From assembly GCF_921293095.1 (NCBI RefSeq), contig NC_060254.1, forward strand, positions 110,198,917-110,262,916: 64,000 bases of DNA, given 5' to 3'. The notes under the pieces were generated by a model. That model had not been told where the DNA came from and did no database searches. It saw only the letters and a list, made by a program, of their open reading frames with translations. Shown here one piece after another: positions 48,598-60,110 of the stretch. The position numbers and the translations under genes were made by a program. Source of the stretch: Ischnura elegans. Its lineage: Eukaryota; Arthropoda; Insecta; Odonata; Coenagrionidae. The first letter of the stretch is position 1. Every line of letters begins with the position of its first letter.

Positions 48598-49705
48598 CAC
48601 AGCGGGCTGAAATCTGAAACTGATGGCCAATAATGATATTTCCCACTTTTTATTTTGGAGAAAATATGGTACTTTCTAATTATAGAATAATCATTGAACT
48701 AAATAGTGACGTAATTTTATTACTAAGTGTTTTCTTAGACCAGAAGACGCCACGTTAACAGAAATTGTTATAAAAATATGTTTCCTTTTATTAATATTGA
48801 CTGAAGCATTTTGCTACAGTTTCGTTTTGTGTAAGGTGCATAACTTTAAAGACCATCAAAAACTCATCATAGGTAAATGATTCCAGAAGTTGACTCTAAT
48901 GTTTAGAATATTTGTGGAAGAATCCGCAGGGATCCTCAATCCTCACTTTTCTCGCCACTAAGACACCGAGAGCACCACACGCGAAAATGTTCCTGGCAAA
49001 ACAATTTCGCAAAAAATTTTAAATGAAAAACCGTTTCCGAAGGCTCTTCCTTCATTCGAATCATTTGATATCTGGTAGTTTCGCATCTAAAAATTTTCAA
49101 AGAAATGTTTCAAAGATGTTTGAAAGAAATGCTTGTGTTGGAGGAACCAATTTCTGATGAGAAAAGCGACGATTGGGAAGCCGATTAAAACTAGTTGGTT
49201 GGTGAATTCATTCCTTATGGTTTATAAATAATTTCATGTTTTACGTTTCCAATTTCATTTTTCAAACTATAAATTGTTATTGAGATGATACCTTGTGCGT
49301 GTAATCCCAGAACAGATGTTATCACAAAGTTCAAATGCAAATTAATTATGATATTAACATTGTTATAAACGTTTTTCTATGTATGTCATATGAATAGATT
49401 AATTTAAATATTCTAATTTTATGATGAAATACTACTTACTTTCTGATTGAAACTATTAATTACAATAAAATGATTCCTTCTTTACTGCAGCGGTACGACA
49501 AGCTGATATTTTTTATGGATTTTGTTTTCATTCTCCGCGAATTTGTAAAACTAGAACTCTCAGGATCCTTTTTTTTCCACAAAATGTTGTTATATTCATG
49601 TTATATAGCAAGAACAAATATATTGGAAAAGATTTCGTCGCAACACTTACAAAAATATGGAAGATATGATTTCTGACCATCTTTTTTCGATTTCAGACCT
49701 CTATG
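48598..49705. mobile_element. Transib-type non-autonomous element with CGACG target duplication
   Basis: The left end is CACAGCGGGCTGAAATCTG and the right end in reverse is CATAGAGGTCTGAAATCG. The 5 bp CGACG lies directly outside both ends (48593-48597 and 49706-49710). Transib elements are known for 5 bp GC-rich duplications of the CGNCG type and ends starting CAC(A/T). Each terminus keeps a 7 bp heptamer-like start, a 23 bp spacer, then an A-rich nonamer-like box. The 1.1 kb body has no transposase-like frame. Confidence 0.8.
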
Positions 49706-49710
49706 CGACG

Positions 49711-52250
49711 TGAGATAAAAAATATTATTCAGGTTTCTCTGCATTTTTAAAGTCATGAATGAAGTAACGAGAATATAATGAATATTGCTCGATTCTATTT
49801 CATTAACGCATTATGTACACATTTTATCATTAAGATAGAACTACGTTCGCCATCTCCTAAGTGATAAATCATCTGATTAAAACAATAAAATTCTTAACAA
49901 CCAGTGTTGCAGAACAAGGGATTGGAGCACGTTTACGAAAGTTTGTACGAATTGTAAATGAAGTAGTTTTTCCTCAGTGTTATTCCTTCTCCGCGTTGGG
50001 GTCAATCGCAAATCTGCAACCATCTACTTTGCTGAGTTCAACGCGCCACCAAGGACACTGTTCTTAATTATACTTTCTGCACTGTATACCTTTCCGAACG
50101 AGCCTGTTCACACGAGCGGTCGTATCCGACTAAGAGTCCACAGCTTTTATCCGCACCCGCGCTAGTCCTCCTTCGGATTTTGAAAGCGCTTCTTTATTCC
50201 TCACTCCATGCCGTCACTTCTCCCTCTTTGCGTCGCTTATATGTCTCCCTTTAAGGCGAGCAGAGCGATTTATTTAAGCGCACATTCGTTTAGTTTTTGA
50301 ACGTAAGTTTTACTTCAACATAATGTTTCCCCATCGTTTTTTCTCACGCCTATAACTTAGAAAGAAGTCATCTGAATAATAAATACAATAAATCTAGCAA
50401 CTCGAAAGATGGAAGAAACATTATTGCTTCTGACATCAAAGAGGCGAAAGTAAAAATTCTCACATTCGCTGGGATTTCTAATCTTAATACGCAAAGCAGT
50501 ACATTCCCGGATCGGTTCAATAACGCTAACGTGATGATGAATTAAAAAATTTTGAATAGGAAATTTTGTTTGCTAAGGTGTACTTCCCCTTATCTATCCT
50601 TAGATTGATTTACTTTTCATCAGTAAATTCTAAAATGCAATACGGTATTATAACAAATATCTACACCGCCTATTCGTATAGCACAGAAAAGGTACTATCT
50701 TATGAAGAAATACCTGATGAAGTAAGTTAAAAATTAAAAAAAAATTAAATAAGTTTTTACTAAACGAAAATAGGGATCAACTTGTGCAAGTTTCGTTAAA
50801 GAAACTAACTTTATAGTTAAATAAAATGCTCCAAAACCGTTCGAATGGTGGAACAAAATATGACAAAAATATTATGTTGGTTATGAAAATCCACGCTCAG
50901 CACGCTCGAAGAAGGTGAGAAATCTTTTGATTCGACGGAAATAAAATGTAAAAAAACAGCAAAAATAAGTAAAAATAAACAGGTTTTCTTCAAGGTAACG
51001 CCGTCAAAATTGATTTTCTGATTTAAGATAACCATGAGCGCACTTTTTGATTTTGTTTTCATTTCTAATCTATGTTGTTGTTTTCTATTCTAAGCCGAAA
51101 ATCCCTATTTAAATCGCTATTCCCAAAATATTATACATTTTCGGTGTCCTACGACGAAAGTTTCGAAATCAACAATCAGCAATCCGAAGATTAGTGAAAC
51201 AAAGCTCTACCCTCGATTCTCACATTCGCTAGTTTCTTCATAAATTCTTTAAGATAAAAGAGTACACGATAAGCAGTAAAATTCAGCGAAAAATCTATCA
51301 TGTTTCATTCCTAATTTTTGAGGTCATGATATCAGTTACGGCATTATTTAAGCTGTGTCCAAAAATAAGTCATATCCTCTTCTAAGTTATATATAATGCG
51401 TCTAATTTGACCTTTAAGGTTTCCAATAAAATAACAGAACTTTAGTCGTTGCAACTATTAACAAATGTGTAATTTCAATGTTTTTTTAGCGTTACAGGCT
51501 TCATGAAATTGCCGCCATTCAACAAATTCTTTTCGAATTCAATCACTGCAATATACCGACTCAACTTGTAATTATCATTAGAATGGAACGAATTTAGTTG
51601 GCAACATTCCTAACGATATTTAATAAAAAATTCACAGCTGGTTCCAAGACAAAAGTGGCATTTTTCAATGAATATAACTAGTAAGAGATATTATATGAGA
51701 TGTATTCATTCTCTCCGTATTTAAATCCATTACCTAATGGTTGAAGTTGGGTTTATGACGACCGTGATCTGTCCTTGAACGTAAAACAGACCTATTTCAT
51801 GAATATAGTTATTGATGTGAGCAACAGACCTCTTCAACCATTTTAAGTTCACCTTCGCTCCACTTCCTTACTCATTACTGCATTCTAGACGAACATATCG
51901 TTCCTTACAATCGAATATAAATTACCAGCGATTGATATTTTTAAAAAGCAACGGTATTTTTCACGTTATAGTTTTGGGTTATTGAGGCCCATATGCTTCT
52001 GAATCAATCATGTGCTTTAAATCGCGATGCATCGTACAGAAATCACTAATGAACAGGAAAGGAATGTAAGGAAATCCATTACTAATTTGGTTTCGCTTAT
52101 TTAAATATTATTTAAATTTATGCTTATATTACTTAAATCTTAAAATTAGTAGGTACAAATTGATGTAATAGCGACATTCGCCAATGAGATGTTTTTATTA
52201 ATTAAAACCGGGGAATAATTAAATTGGAAGTTAATCTTTTCTGTATTCAT
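49711..52250. other. Non-coding stretch
   Basis: AT-rich sequence without recognisable genes. A GC-richer patch at about 50090-50250 shows no clear frame. Confidence 0.3.
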
Positions 52251-52257
52251 CCCGTGT

Positions 52258-52442
52258 GCTGGTTTGGGTAGAGTTCACCTCAGACTAAGCGCCTTGCATG
52301 ACAAGTGAAGGATGTGTGAAACACCTCCTTTCCGTGGCTCACTTCGAGCTTTTTCGTTTGGAATCTCCAACTGGGATACAAACCCGGGATATTCCCGATA
52401 AGAGCTCAACGCTCAATCTATTAGACCACCCATTCAAGTCAA
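52258..52442 (-). mobile_element. tRNA-derived SINE (family S1), minus strand
   Basis: On the minus strand, GGTCTAATAGATTGAGCG is A-box-like and GGGTTTGTATCCC is B-box-like. A non-tRNA part beginning GGAGATTCCAAACG follows. It shares its order of motifs with 29680-29830. Confidence 0.6.
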
Positions 52443-52679
52443 TTACGGTCATTTTAGGTGTTTTGCGATCGGCATAATAATAACTTTATTGTCATAAGTC
52501 ACTTACACTGCATGTGGCTTAAGCTACAGTAAGTTGATGACACCTCCCAAAATAGCAATTGAAAATTGTATGCACAAAATATCAAAATGTCTGAATATCT
52601 AATTAGTATTTTATAGATAAATTTTATAGTAATATTAAAAATACATGTCTTTAAATTGTTGCTTCGGGCGTGGCTTCAT

Positions 52680-52790
52680 GGAATCTACTTTACACAATGA
52701 AATGCGAAACATTCATAATTCCACATAAATTTATTTAAAGACTTTGGTTTCGGCGTGGCACGTCATCATCTGATATATTTTCATCGAAGA
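52680..52790 (-). repeat. Solo Penelope-type terminus with hammerhead-like core
   Basis: The minus strand reads CAGATGA (52772-52766), a short GC stem, CGCCGAAACC, then TCTTTAAATAAATTTATG and TGTGGAA. The GAAAC…AAATAAA…GTGGAA order matches the inverted pairs at 32.1 and 36.7 kb. Confidence 0.5.
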
Positions 52791-53166
52791 CAACTAAAAA
52801 GGTTTAAATAAAAATATTAAAAAAACATTTTTCTCTTGATAAAAAGATTGAGCTTTTATAATGAGAGTCCACTGGCTTTTCTCGCCATGACCATAAAAAA
52901 TATTTCTTGGCGCTATTTTCACTAAATATCAAATACCCTCATTTTTGGAAATTTACCAACACCTTTTCTGATAAGTAGATTGTATCTCAATTTACAAATG
53001 ATAATATTTTGAGTGTGTAGAAAGCCTTTGTCGATGGCGGTGAAATCCTTTCCGACCGTATCCTCCGCTGCACGCAATAAAACGCCTCTTCAATCCTCCC
53101 TCCCTCTCTCTATATGTCTATCTCTCGCACACATAACGACACACATTATGGCACAAGCACGCACTT

Positions 53167-53262
53167 TTATACGAGGACATCACCTTCAGGCTCAACATGA
53201 GCCTCGTCCTTCACCTCCACACAAACACCTTGCTCTTCTTTTCCATCGGCATCGTCTTTAGC
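53167..53262 (-). CDS. Possible terminal exon of an unrecognised gene
   Basis: On the minus strand an acceptor-like TTTTCACTGTTCAG precedes 53262. It is followed in phase 0 by 31 codons and TAA (53169-53167). The peptide is strongly acidic and polar: AKDDADGKEEQGVCVEVKDE, ending EGDVLV. Coding-like composition in an AT-rich region and a hydrophobic last residue (PDZ-ligand-like) favour a real exon. No upstream exon or family could be assigned, and it may be chance. Confidence 0.3.
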   Translation of the reverse strand, partial: AKDDADGKEEQGVCVEVKDEAHVEPEGDVLV

Positions 53263-53428
53263 CTGAACAGTGAAAACATACATTCCACCATCTCAAAGAC
53301 ATGTTCGGATTCTCGCAAAATCAATAAAAATGAAGTCTGTACATGGTGAAATATAAGGCTATGTTTTACATAAAATTATACCGCAATAATAATTGAGTTT
53401 TTTTTATCTTTACCTGTAAGTTTAACGT

Positions 53429-53932
53429 TGATCCAGTGTCCTGGAGTATAGGTCTGGAATAATTCAAATGCAAATTTTTTCCAACGTTTTGGTACATTTC
53501 ATCAGGGATATGAATGAATGTAAGTACGTAAATTTGATACTTAAAAGCATAAAAGGTTATTAGAATGTTTTTTTACAGAAATGAAATAAAAAATATAAAG
53601 TTATCGATCTAATCAAAATTGATGGGTAACTATGAACTGTAATCGCTAAGTTACCATCAATAATTAAAGCAAATTCATTGCAAAAAAAGTACATAAAAAA
53701 TCTAATCTCTTCTTTTTAATGAATTTACAGCTCCATTTTTTTAATTCTTTTTTACTTTTATGTTTTTAAAAACATTGTAACAAATTTTAATGTCTTTACG
53801 TATCAAATTTATGTGATCATTTATATTTCGATATACGTATTTATAGCCCTCATGAAGGCATATGAATATATCGAAACGTTGGCCAAAATTTTCGTTCAAA
53901 TTATTCAAGATCTACACTCCAACATACTGATC
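53429..53932. repeat. Inverted repeat pair 3, Penelope-type termini
   Basis: The left arm (53429-53507), read in reverse, gives CCCTGATGAAATGTACC, then AAAACGTTGG, then TTTGAATTATTC and ACACTGGATCA. The right arm (53847-53932) gives CCTCATGAAGGCATATG, then CGAAACGTTGGCC, then TTCAAATTATTC and CATACTGATCA. The two arms are diverged inverted copies around about 340 bp of AT-rich sequence. Confidence 0.65.
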
Positions 53933-53954
53933 AAAATTTGATAATAATAATAAT

Positions 53955-54115
53955 GTGGAAACGTCGTGGCCCAGTGGGAATAGCGTTTGGCAGGCGATCA
54001 AGGAATACCCAGTTCAAATCCCGGGAACCCCAAATTAAAATTCCTCGAGGTGCCAGGTTGCCTAGGGAAAGGTCCTCGCACTGAACCTGTGAAATTCCCA
54101 GCTCAAAGAGAGCTC
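53955..54115 (+). mobile_element. tRNA-derived SINE (family S2), plus strand
   Basis: CGTGGCCCAGTGGGAATAGC is an A-box-like region and CAGTTCAAATCCCGGG a clear B box. Then follows a non-tRNA body containing AGGTGCCAGGTTGCC. The start and end were not fixed. Confidence 0.6.
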
Positions 54116-54949
54116 TAATTTTATAATGTATTTTAACGTTTTTTTAAAGAAACTTCTAATGGTCATACACACTTATACTCAAGTAATAATAAATATTTTA
54201 CAAAATACGTTTAAGTTCATAAAAGGAAAAATGCAATGGTGATTCCAGCTCAATGAAACAAAAATTTCCGATGGTGCCCTTAAGCCTGCCACCACTAAAC
54301 CAATTATTAAATTTCTGCAGTTTTCTCTGCCAGTAAAAAGGAAATTTAGTCTTTAAAAATGTAATGGGGACGGAATGTAATCTAAAAGTATAAACTAAAA
54401 GGAAGGCAGAAGTTTTACTTTTATGATGTATTTAAAATAAAATCTCACTGTTTTGGGGATTCTCATTGAAATAATTAGTATGTGCAGAGAGAGATTGAGA
54501 CAGTTGGTCATTTTCCTGAGAACGCAAAAATATGGACGGAAATAATGCAGACCGTGAGATAACCGTCTCCGTCACCATTCGAGATGATTTTGAACCTTTT
54601 CGTCAAACGATTTGCTGCGAATTGATTTCCCCGATTTCAGTTTTTGAAGCGGATACAGGGTGGAGAAAAATTGTCTCGTGAAATTTTAACCCTCTGGACA
54701 ACTCATGGCTTCGAATGCTTTTGCTGACGGAGAACGCGATGTATCCAAGGCAACAGGACAAACTCGCGGCCAATCAGAGCGCTTGGTTCAAAGTTTATAT
54801 AGTTTAAAAATTGTGCGTTTTCCACCTAAACATTGTTCATAATTTTAGTTCCTAATGACATCAGCTATCCAGTGTTAAGATTTCGTGACATGATTTTTCA
54901 CCGCCCCGTATAATAAATGGGCTCATGTTAAATATTTAATTCAATTCTT

Positions 54950-55444
54950 CTTCACGCCACATCTAGTGAGGCCACATCTTATGCAGCGAGCGTATGGGAT
55001 CCAGTGCAGAAAGACTTAATCCGCGAATTGAATAAAATACAAAGGAAGGCTGCGTGTTTCGTCAAATACTGCTACGGGCGTACAAACGCCGTTACCCAGA
55101 TGTTAAGCTAATTAGGCTGGGAGCCGCTGGAGACTCGGAGGCTGCGCGCTAGGTTTAGATTGCTTGAACAATTGAGAATGGATATCTTTAAGAGCGACAC
55201 AGAGAACGTAATATTAGAGCCCCACTATATTTCCAGGTCTGACAGAAGCGATAAATTAAGAGAGATGTTTTGCCGAACGGATAGATATGGGAATTCGTTT
55301 TTCCCCCGAATCATAAAGGACTTCAATAAACGCTAGTCCCAACTTCGTTAGAGAACTTCATTGTTTTAGCTGTAAACGGCTGGTGTCCTAACACCTCCTA
55401 CCACACGCCTTTTAGGCGGCTTGCGGGGTATTATGTAGATGTAG
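54950..55444 (+). mobile_element. CR1/L2-like LINE 3' end, plus strand
   Basis: The ORF2 C-terminus reads YAASVWDPVQKDLIRELNKI, then LGWEPLETRRLRARFRLL, then RTDRYGNSFFPRIIKDFN and a stop. The 3' untranslated region includes GGCTGGTGTCCTAACACC and ends in a TATGTAGATGTAG tail. It shares both protein and 3' end with 46258-46880, so both derive from one family. One in-frame stop is seen. Confidence 0.9.
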
Positions 55445-57479
55445 TTGGTTAAAAATCAAGTCTGTATGTACAATTGGTGAAAAAATGACGGTTAAGTTGA
55501 AGCCATAGACCAAAAAAGACGGTAGCATGGGAAAATCAGAGCAAATTCATCGCGATATGAGTGGGAAGGGGGGCAAATCTTATTTCCAAGGTATTACTAT
55601 ATTCTTCGACTATACTCGCATTGGAAGCGAATTTTTTTGTGGCCATCCCATGGAAAGGGAGAGGAGCAGAAAAAGCGTGGAGTTAATATGATTGGGATGA
55701 CGACGCAGAAAGAAGCAGAGGTAGTTCGCCTGCCTCGCGGATAAACCGTTTCGGGTGACTAAAGATAAGAAAGGTGGCAGCTATTTATGATCGATAAACG
55801 TTGACGTCATAAAATAGAGTGCAGCACCTATGCCTGATGCGAAAAAATGTCCCCTTTGGCTGTAATCGAATGATAAAAATCACAATTTCCTTAAAATGGC
55901 GACTGAGCGCTTATTGTCGAAATACCTCGTTTAACACCTCAGTAAAATCTTTTAAATTCTGGAGTGTTTGATTATCGACTAAAAAATTGATACCCAAAGC
56001 ACAGAGTCAATGCACTACCTTACTTATAAGCTAATGTACTGCATTCATTAAGTCGCAAGCTATGCGACTGCAAAACTCCCTTCTACGCAACCCGCTTACA
56101 GAAAAACTATGAGATTACCCTGTAAATTCTAAACGCTTCAAAAGCTACGGACTGCCAAAAGATATACCTATTAATTCGCTAAAACGAATTCTTTCTACAT
56201 AGGTTTCTGCTTTCATTGTTATTATTAATGTTTATCCTGTTAAAAATGTACTTCCGTATTGAGGCACTGGCCGTCAGCCAGTGCAGGAAGAAATTAATTG
56301 AAATACTGTTGTTGTTGTTGTTTGAAAAGAAAAGAAAAATACTGCAAAATCAAAAAATACATAAAATTGTTCAAAATCTGACAAAGATTGAGGAAATCAA
56401 TATCGAGCCATTGCCAGGCGAATTTCGGTTTTCAATTGATTTTGACCAAGTTGCTTGATCTCAACAGCGCCACCTTTGATATCGTCATTCGTCCCAGTCG
56501 GTGAAAAAATTTTCTCTAAGGCCGTTAAATTGGAAAGACACTCCCTCAATCGCCAAGAAAGCATCTCAAGCAGTTGATCTTTCTATAAAATTTGAGATTC
56601 CAAGCGGTGATTCCAAAATATTAATGTGCGCGCATTTATAAACTTTTAATGCTTATCATTCAATCGCATACTCTACGTAGATTTTTTACTTCAACTTACA
56701 CGACTATTTTGGTTGTTTATGAATGAATAATAAACATTTTTGCATAAACAAAAAAATAGCCGTCGATTTTTTTGATTGATCAATCTTTTGGTTAAAATTT
56801 CTATTTTTGATGAAAATTCGATCTTTTAATTTTGACTAAAAACATGATTGCTCAAAAAATCGACCTCGACCGACATTTTTTGATCATTACCTCCAGCATA
56901 GCTTGCACAAAACCCTGAAATATTCCCCTTGATCTAATCACTCCCTTTTCCTTTCTGAACCCCTAAAATTTTCTTCATCCTGACTCAGAGAGAAGTATTT
57001 TTAATGACAAATTTTTGCGGCTTTAATAAGTTTTGGTCATAAAACCACGATTTAGAAATATGAGTACATTCATAGACTTGTGCTCTAAGCTATAGGTATT
57101 TATTTCTGATGAGGGATCCGTGAATTTTTTAATATTTTTAAATCGCATTTGTCAGTTGCTATTAAAAGCTATTTTCGGAATTATAAGGGGGGCATGTCTA
57201 CAATGTAAAATAAATTTATCGCCCGGTTCCAGAAGGGAGCATTCGAGAAAATTCCATTAATTGTTTTACATACATAGTTAGCCACAAAATTAAAGGCCTT
57301 AATCAAGTATGCTGATTTCAAATGTCCCAGGAAAATGATCTTAAAAATGAGCTTTAAAACTGCTCTGCAATCGTTGGTGGAGAGATAAATGGAATTAGAC
57401 GATCCATGACAATCTTGTTTTTAACCAAAATTGGGAAAAATAAAAATGCCATTTATCGCACCTTGTGTTCTTTTCCGCA
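55445..57479. other. Non-coding stretch
   Basis: An 80-codon plus-strand open frame (56216-56458) has a Leu/Lys-rich sequence without a known motif. Nothing else is supported. Confidence 0.3.
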
Positions 57480-57770
57480 CAGCAGTCAACGAGAGTAGGA
57501 GAGAGGAGAAGCCGCATGAAAATATTTATAAGAAGATTCATATCTTGAGACGTGATGGCCTGATGAAGACAATCGTCGAGGGACAAGAAGAAGGCAAGAT
57601 CGGAAAAGGAAGACCTCGAGTGAAATATATGGAACATTTAAAGAAGGACGTGAAAGAGAAGAAATACGTAGGTGTGAAAAGATTAGCGGATAGGAGAATT
57701 GAGTGGAGAGCTGCGTCATTCGATTCTTAGGATTCGTCCAACCAACAACTGATGATGATGAGTAAATGAT
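57480..57770 (+). pseudogene. 3' end of an RTE/jockey-like LINE
   Basis: The frame encodes ILRRDGLMKTIVEGQEEGKI, then GKGRPRVKYMEHLKKDVKEK, then RIEWRAASFDS and a stop. A short GAT repeat follows. It is the same C-terminal tail as at 28060-28310 and is more intact. The copy is 5'-truncated. Confidence 0.85.
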
Positions 57771-60060
57771 TATTTGATTTGAGGTGGCGTTCAAACAGAG
57801 GCTTGACCGATATCTGAGATAGTATGAGTCAATCGCTTGAGGTGGAATGCCCCTAATTAATTTACTATCATTAATGAAGCGTTTACAACATATCTATTCG
57901 TTTATTTCATTTTTCTCTCAACCCCTCAACTTATCGCTGATTTAAGGTCTTCTTTACCTCCCACCCTTGCACATTCATCAAGGGTATTTTGCATGGCAAT
58001 CTCACCTTCTCTTTCCACTTATTATACTCTCCTTATCCTCCTTCTCTTCATCCTCCACACCTTCTTCATTCAACATATATCCTCGTCACCCGAACGAACA
58101 TTTACGTGGTCTAAAGTACTTCCTTCTAATCTCCTTAAAATTTAGTCGATATCTGAATACCCACTTATCCTTCGTTTTCTATTTGCCCTCCCAAGACACC
58201 ATTACAATTTACCTCAAGTTATAATTTTTAATCTTCTCCATCATAGATGACAAATGGACTTAGTGAATATAAAGCTACTCACATCAGATTAATTGTGTGC
58301 TTTCCTTTTGCTCAAATCAAATTTTCATCGGAATTCGCTTTTTCAATACACTTTATTAACATCACTTTGCCTCCATTAAAATCTTTCAATGTTCCAGATG
58401 AACCCGGTGATGACAAATCTTGGTGAAACTCGCATTTCCATTACAACATAGTTAAGCGAAATACTACTACTAGTGTTTTTTCAGACATTTTTACTTTGAT
58501 CACATGAGTATTTTCATAAAATATGAAATTCAAACGCTGAAAAAATTAAATCGAAACGAACCCATCTGTTGCATTGAAACATTTATTAATTTCTCAGCCG
58601 CATAGCACAAAAAATATACTAGACATAAAAGGTATGTCTTCAATGTCTTGGAGATTTTAGATATCTACTAAATGTCCATAGTCAAGCGTATGTGCAAGTG
58701 CCGTATGTCTATTTTGAGCGACGACTCTTATGCCCAGTGCAATAAGTCACAAAAAACATTAATCTAGAAAAAATGTAGTAGCTTTGCTTCTTGATGGAAG
58801 GTTAAATGAATTCATTGTACACAGGTAGACTAAAAAAGGCAACTCTTATGGCAAATGCTTATAAAAACACATTTAAAGCCACGAAACCTCGGTTTTTGAA
58901 TGATGTAATGGTTGAGATATGCCAAGTCTGACTGAGGCTGTAAGTTGAAAATACACACTTGTAAAACCGAAACGTATCATAATTAAATCATATATCCTGA
59001 AAAGCGGATCAAATTTGAATATGAATGTTCAGAAAATTTCTTCTCAAGATAAATTGTGGATATAGGAAACGCGGATATTTACTTGTCTGCAACAAATCTA
59101 GAAGATGCCTACACACGTTATTCCTAGACGTTTTCTATACATTAGCAACAGACTTGTTAGATATTTTATAGACATTTTTGTTGATATAAGATCTACATGG
59201 GCTATCACTTATGCAAAGTTCCCAATGTTTTCGACATCTTTGCCACCGCTACTTAACCCTAATTGAAGGCCTTCTTCAGCTCGACCCTCCCCTGTGGGTC
59301 ATGAGCACGGGAATTCTCCCCCGCCCTGCCCTTCATACACTCCTCGTCCCTCTTATTCTCCATCCTTCAAGTCTTCTTCATCTCCTTCACATCTCTCTCC
59401 GCGAGCGAACCGTTTTACGATCCACGCAGCCACTTCCTCCAAGCAGCGCTCCAAAACGACCTTCGCCAAAGCACATAAAAAGACGGCGAGAAAGAACTCT
59501 CTCCCTCTCTCACCCAGTCTATCGATCCATCGAAAGAACATGGTCGCACATGTGGTCGGATCGGATATGATGACTCTTAACGGTCCTTTCACTGCCTGTC
59601 TTATGCCTCCCACGACAAGGATTAAGCAATCGCGCCAGGCCATAGCGACAAACACAATCGATCAATCGAAAATTATGCTCTGCGTCAAGCACCAAGAAGA
59701 ATCGATTGCTAAGGATCTAATGATCTTAGATTTTAAATTCGAAATAATAATCTGAAATTAAATGCTCTGTTTCAATTGTAGTTTTTAATTAAAAGAAAAC
59801 TCACGCCTCACTCATGAGTGTATCTAACTAAAGAGGTCTAAACATTTGGCTTTCGAGATAATACACATAAAGATGAAGAACTAAATTTTACTTCTATTTT
59901 TACCCAATGTAAAATACTCTAACAGATTTTACCCTGGTATGTGTTAGTAATGATCAAGTACCCTTGAAAAAAAACAAAGTACATCCATTTGTAATTGCAT
60001 ACATTTTAATGTTCTTAATTATTTAGGAAATGTGATAGTTGTACCCTCACATATTTTTAT
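57771..60060. other. Non-coding stretch with overlapping open frames at 59.2-59.8 kb
   Basis: At 59211-59755 open frames of 100-153 codons overlap on both strands in a GC-richer, pyrimidine-rich patch. None has a recognisable domain. This might be a promoter or 5' exon region of a gene off the window. Confidence 0.25.
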
Positions 60061-60110
60061 GTCGTCCTGATGATGGAATCCATTGCATTCCGAAACTTTG
60101 GCAAACGGAA
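60060..60110 (+). ncRNA. Hammerhead-ribozyme-like core (candidate)
   Basis: CTGATGA (60067-60073) matches the hammerhead core exactly. After one extra base, a 5 bp stem GGAAT/ATTCC (60075-60079 with 60087-60091) encloses a 7 nt loop, followed by GAAAC. Stems I and III are not clear, and the extra base departs from the canonical junction. It resembles a solo Penelope-type terminus. Confidence 0.35.

Noticed and set aside
59294-59755. 153-codon Ser/Pro-rich open frame as a gene
   Set aside because: Frames of similar length are open on both strands, with low-complexity content and no motif.
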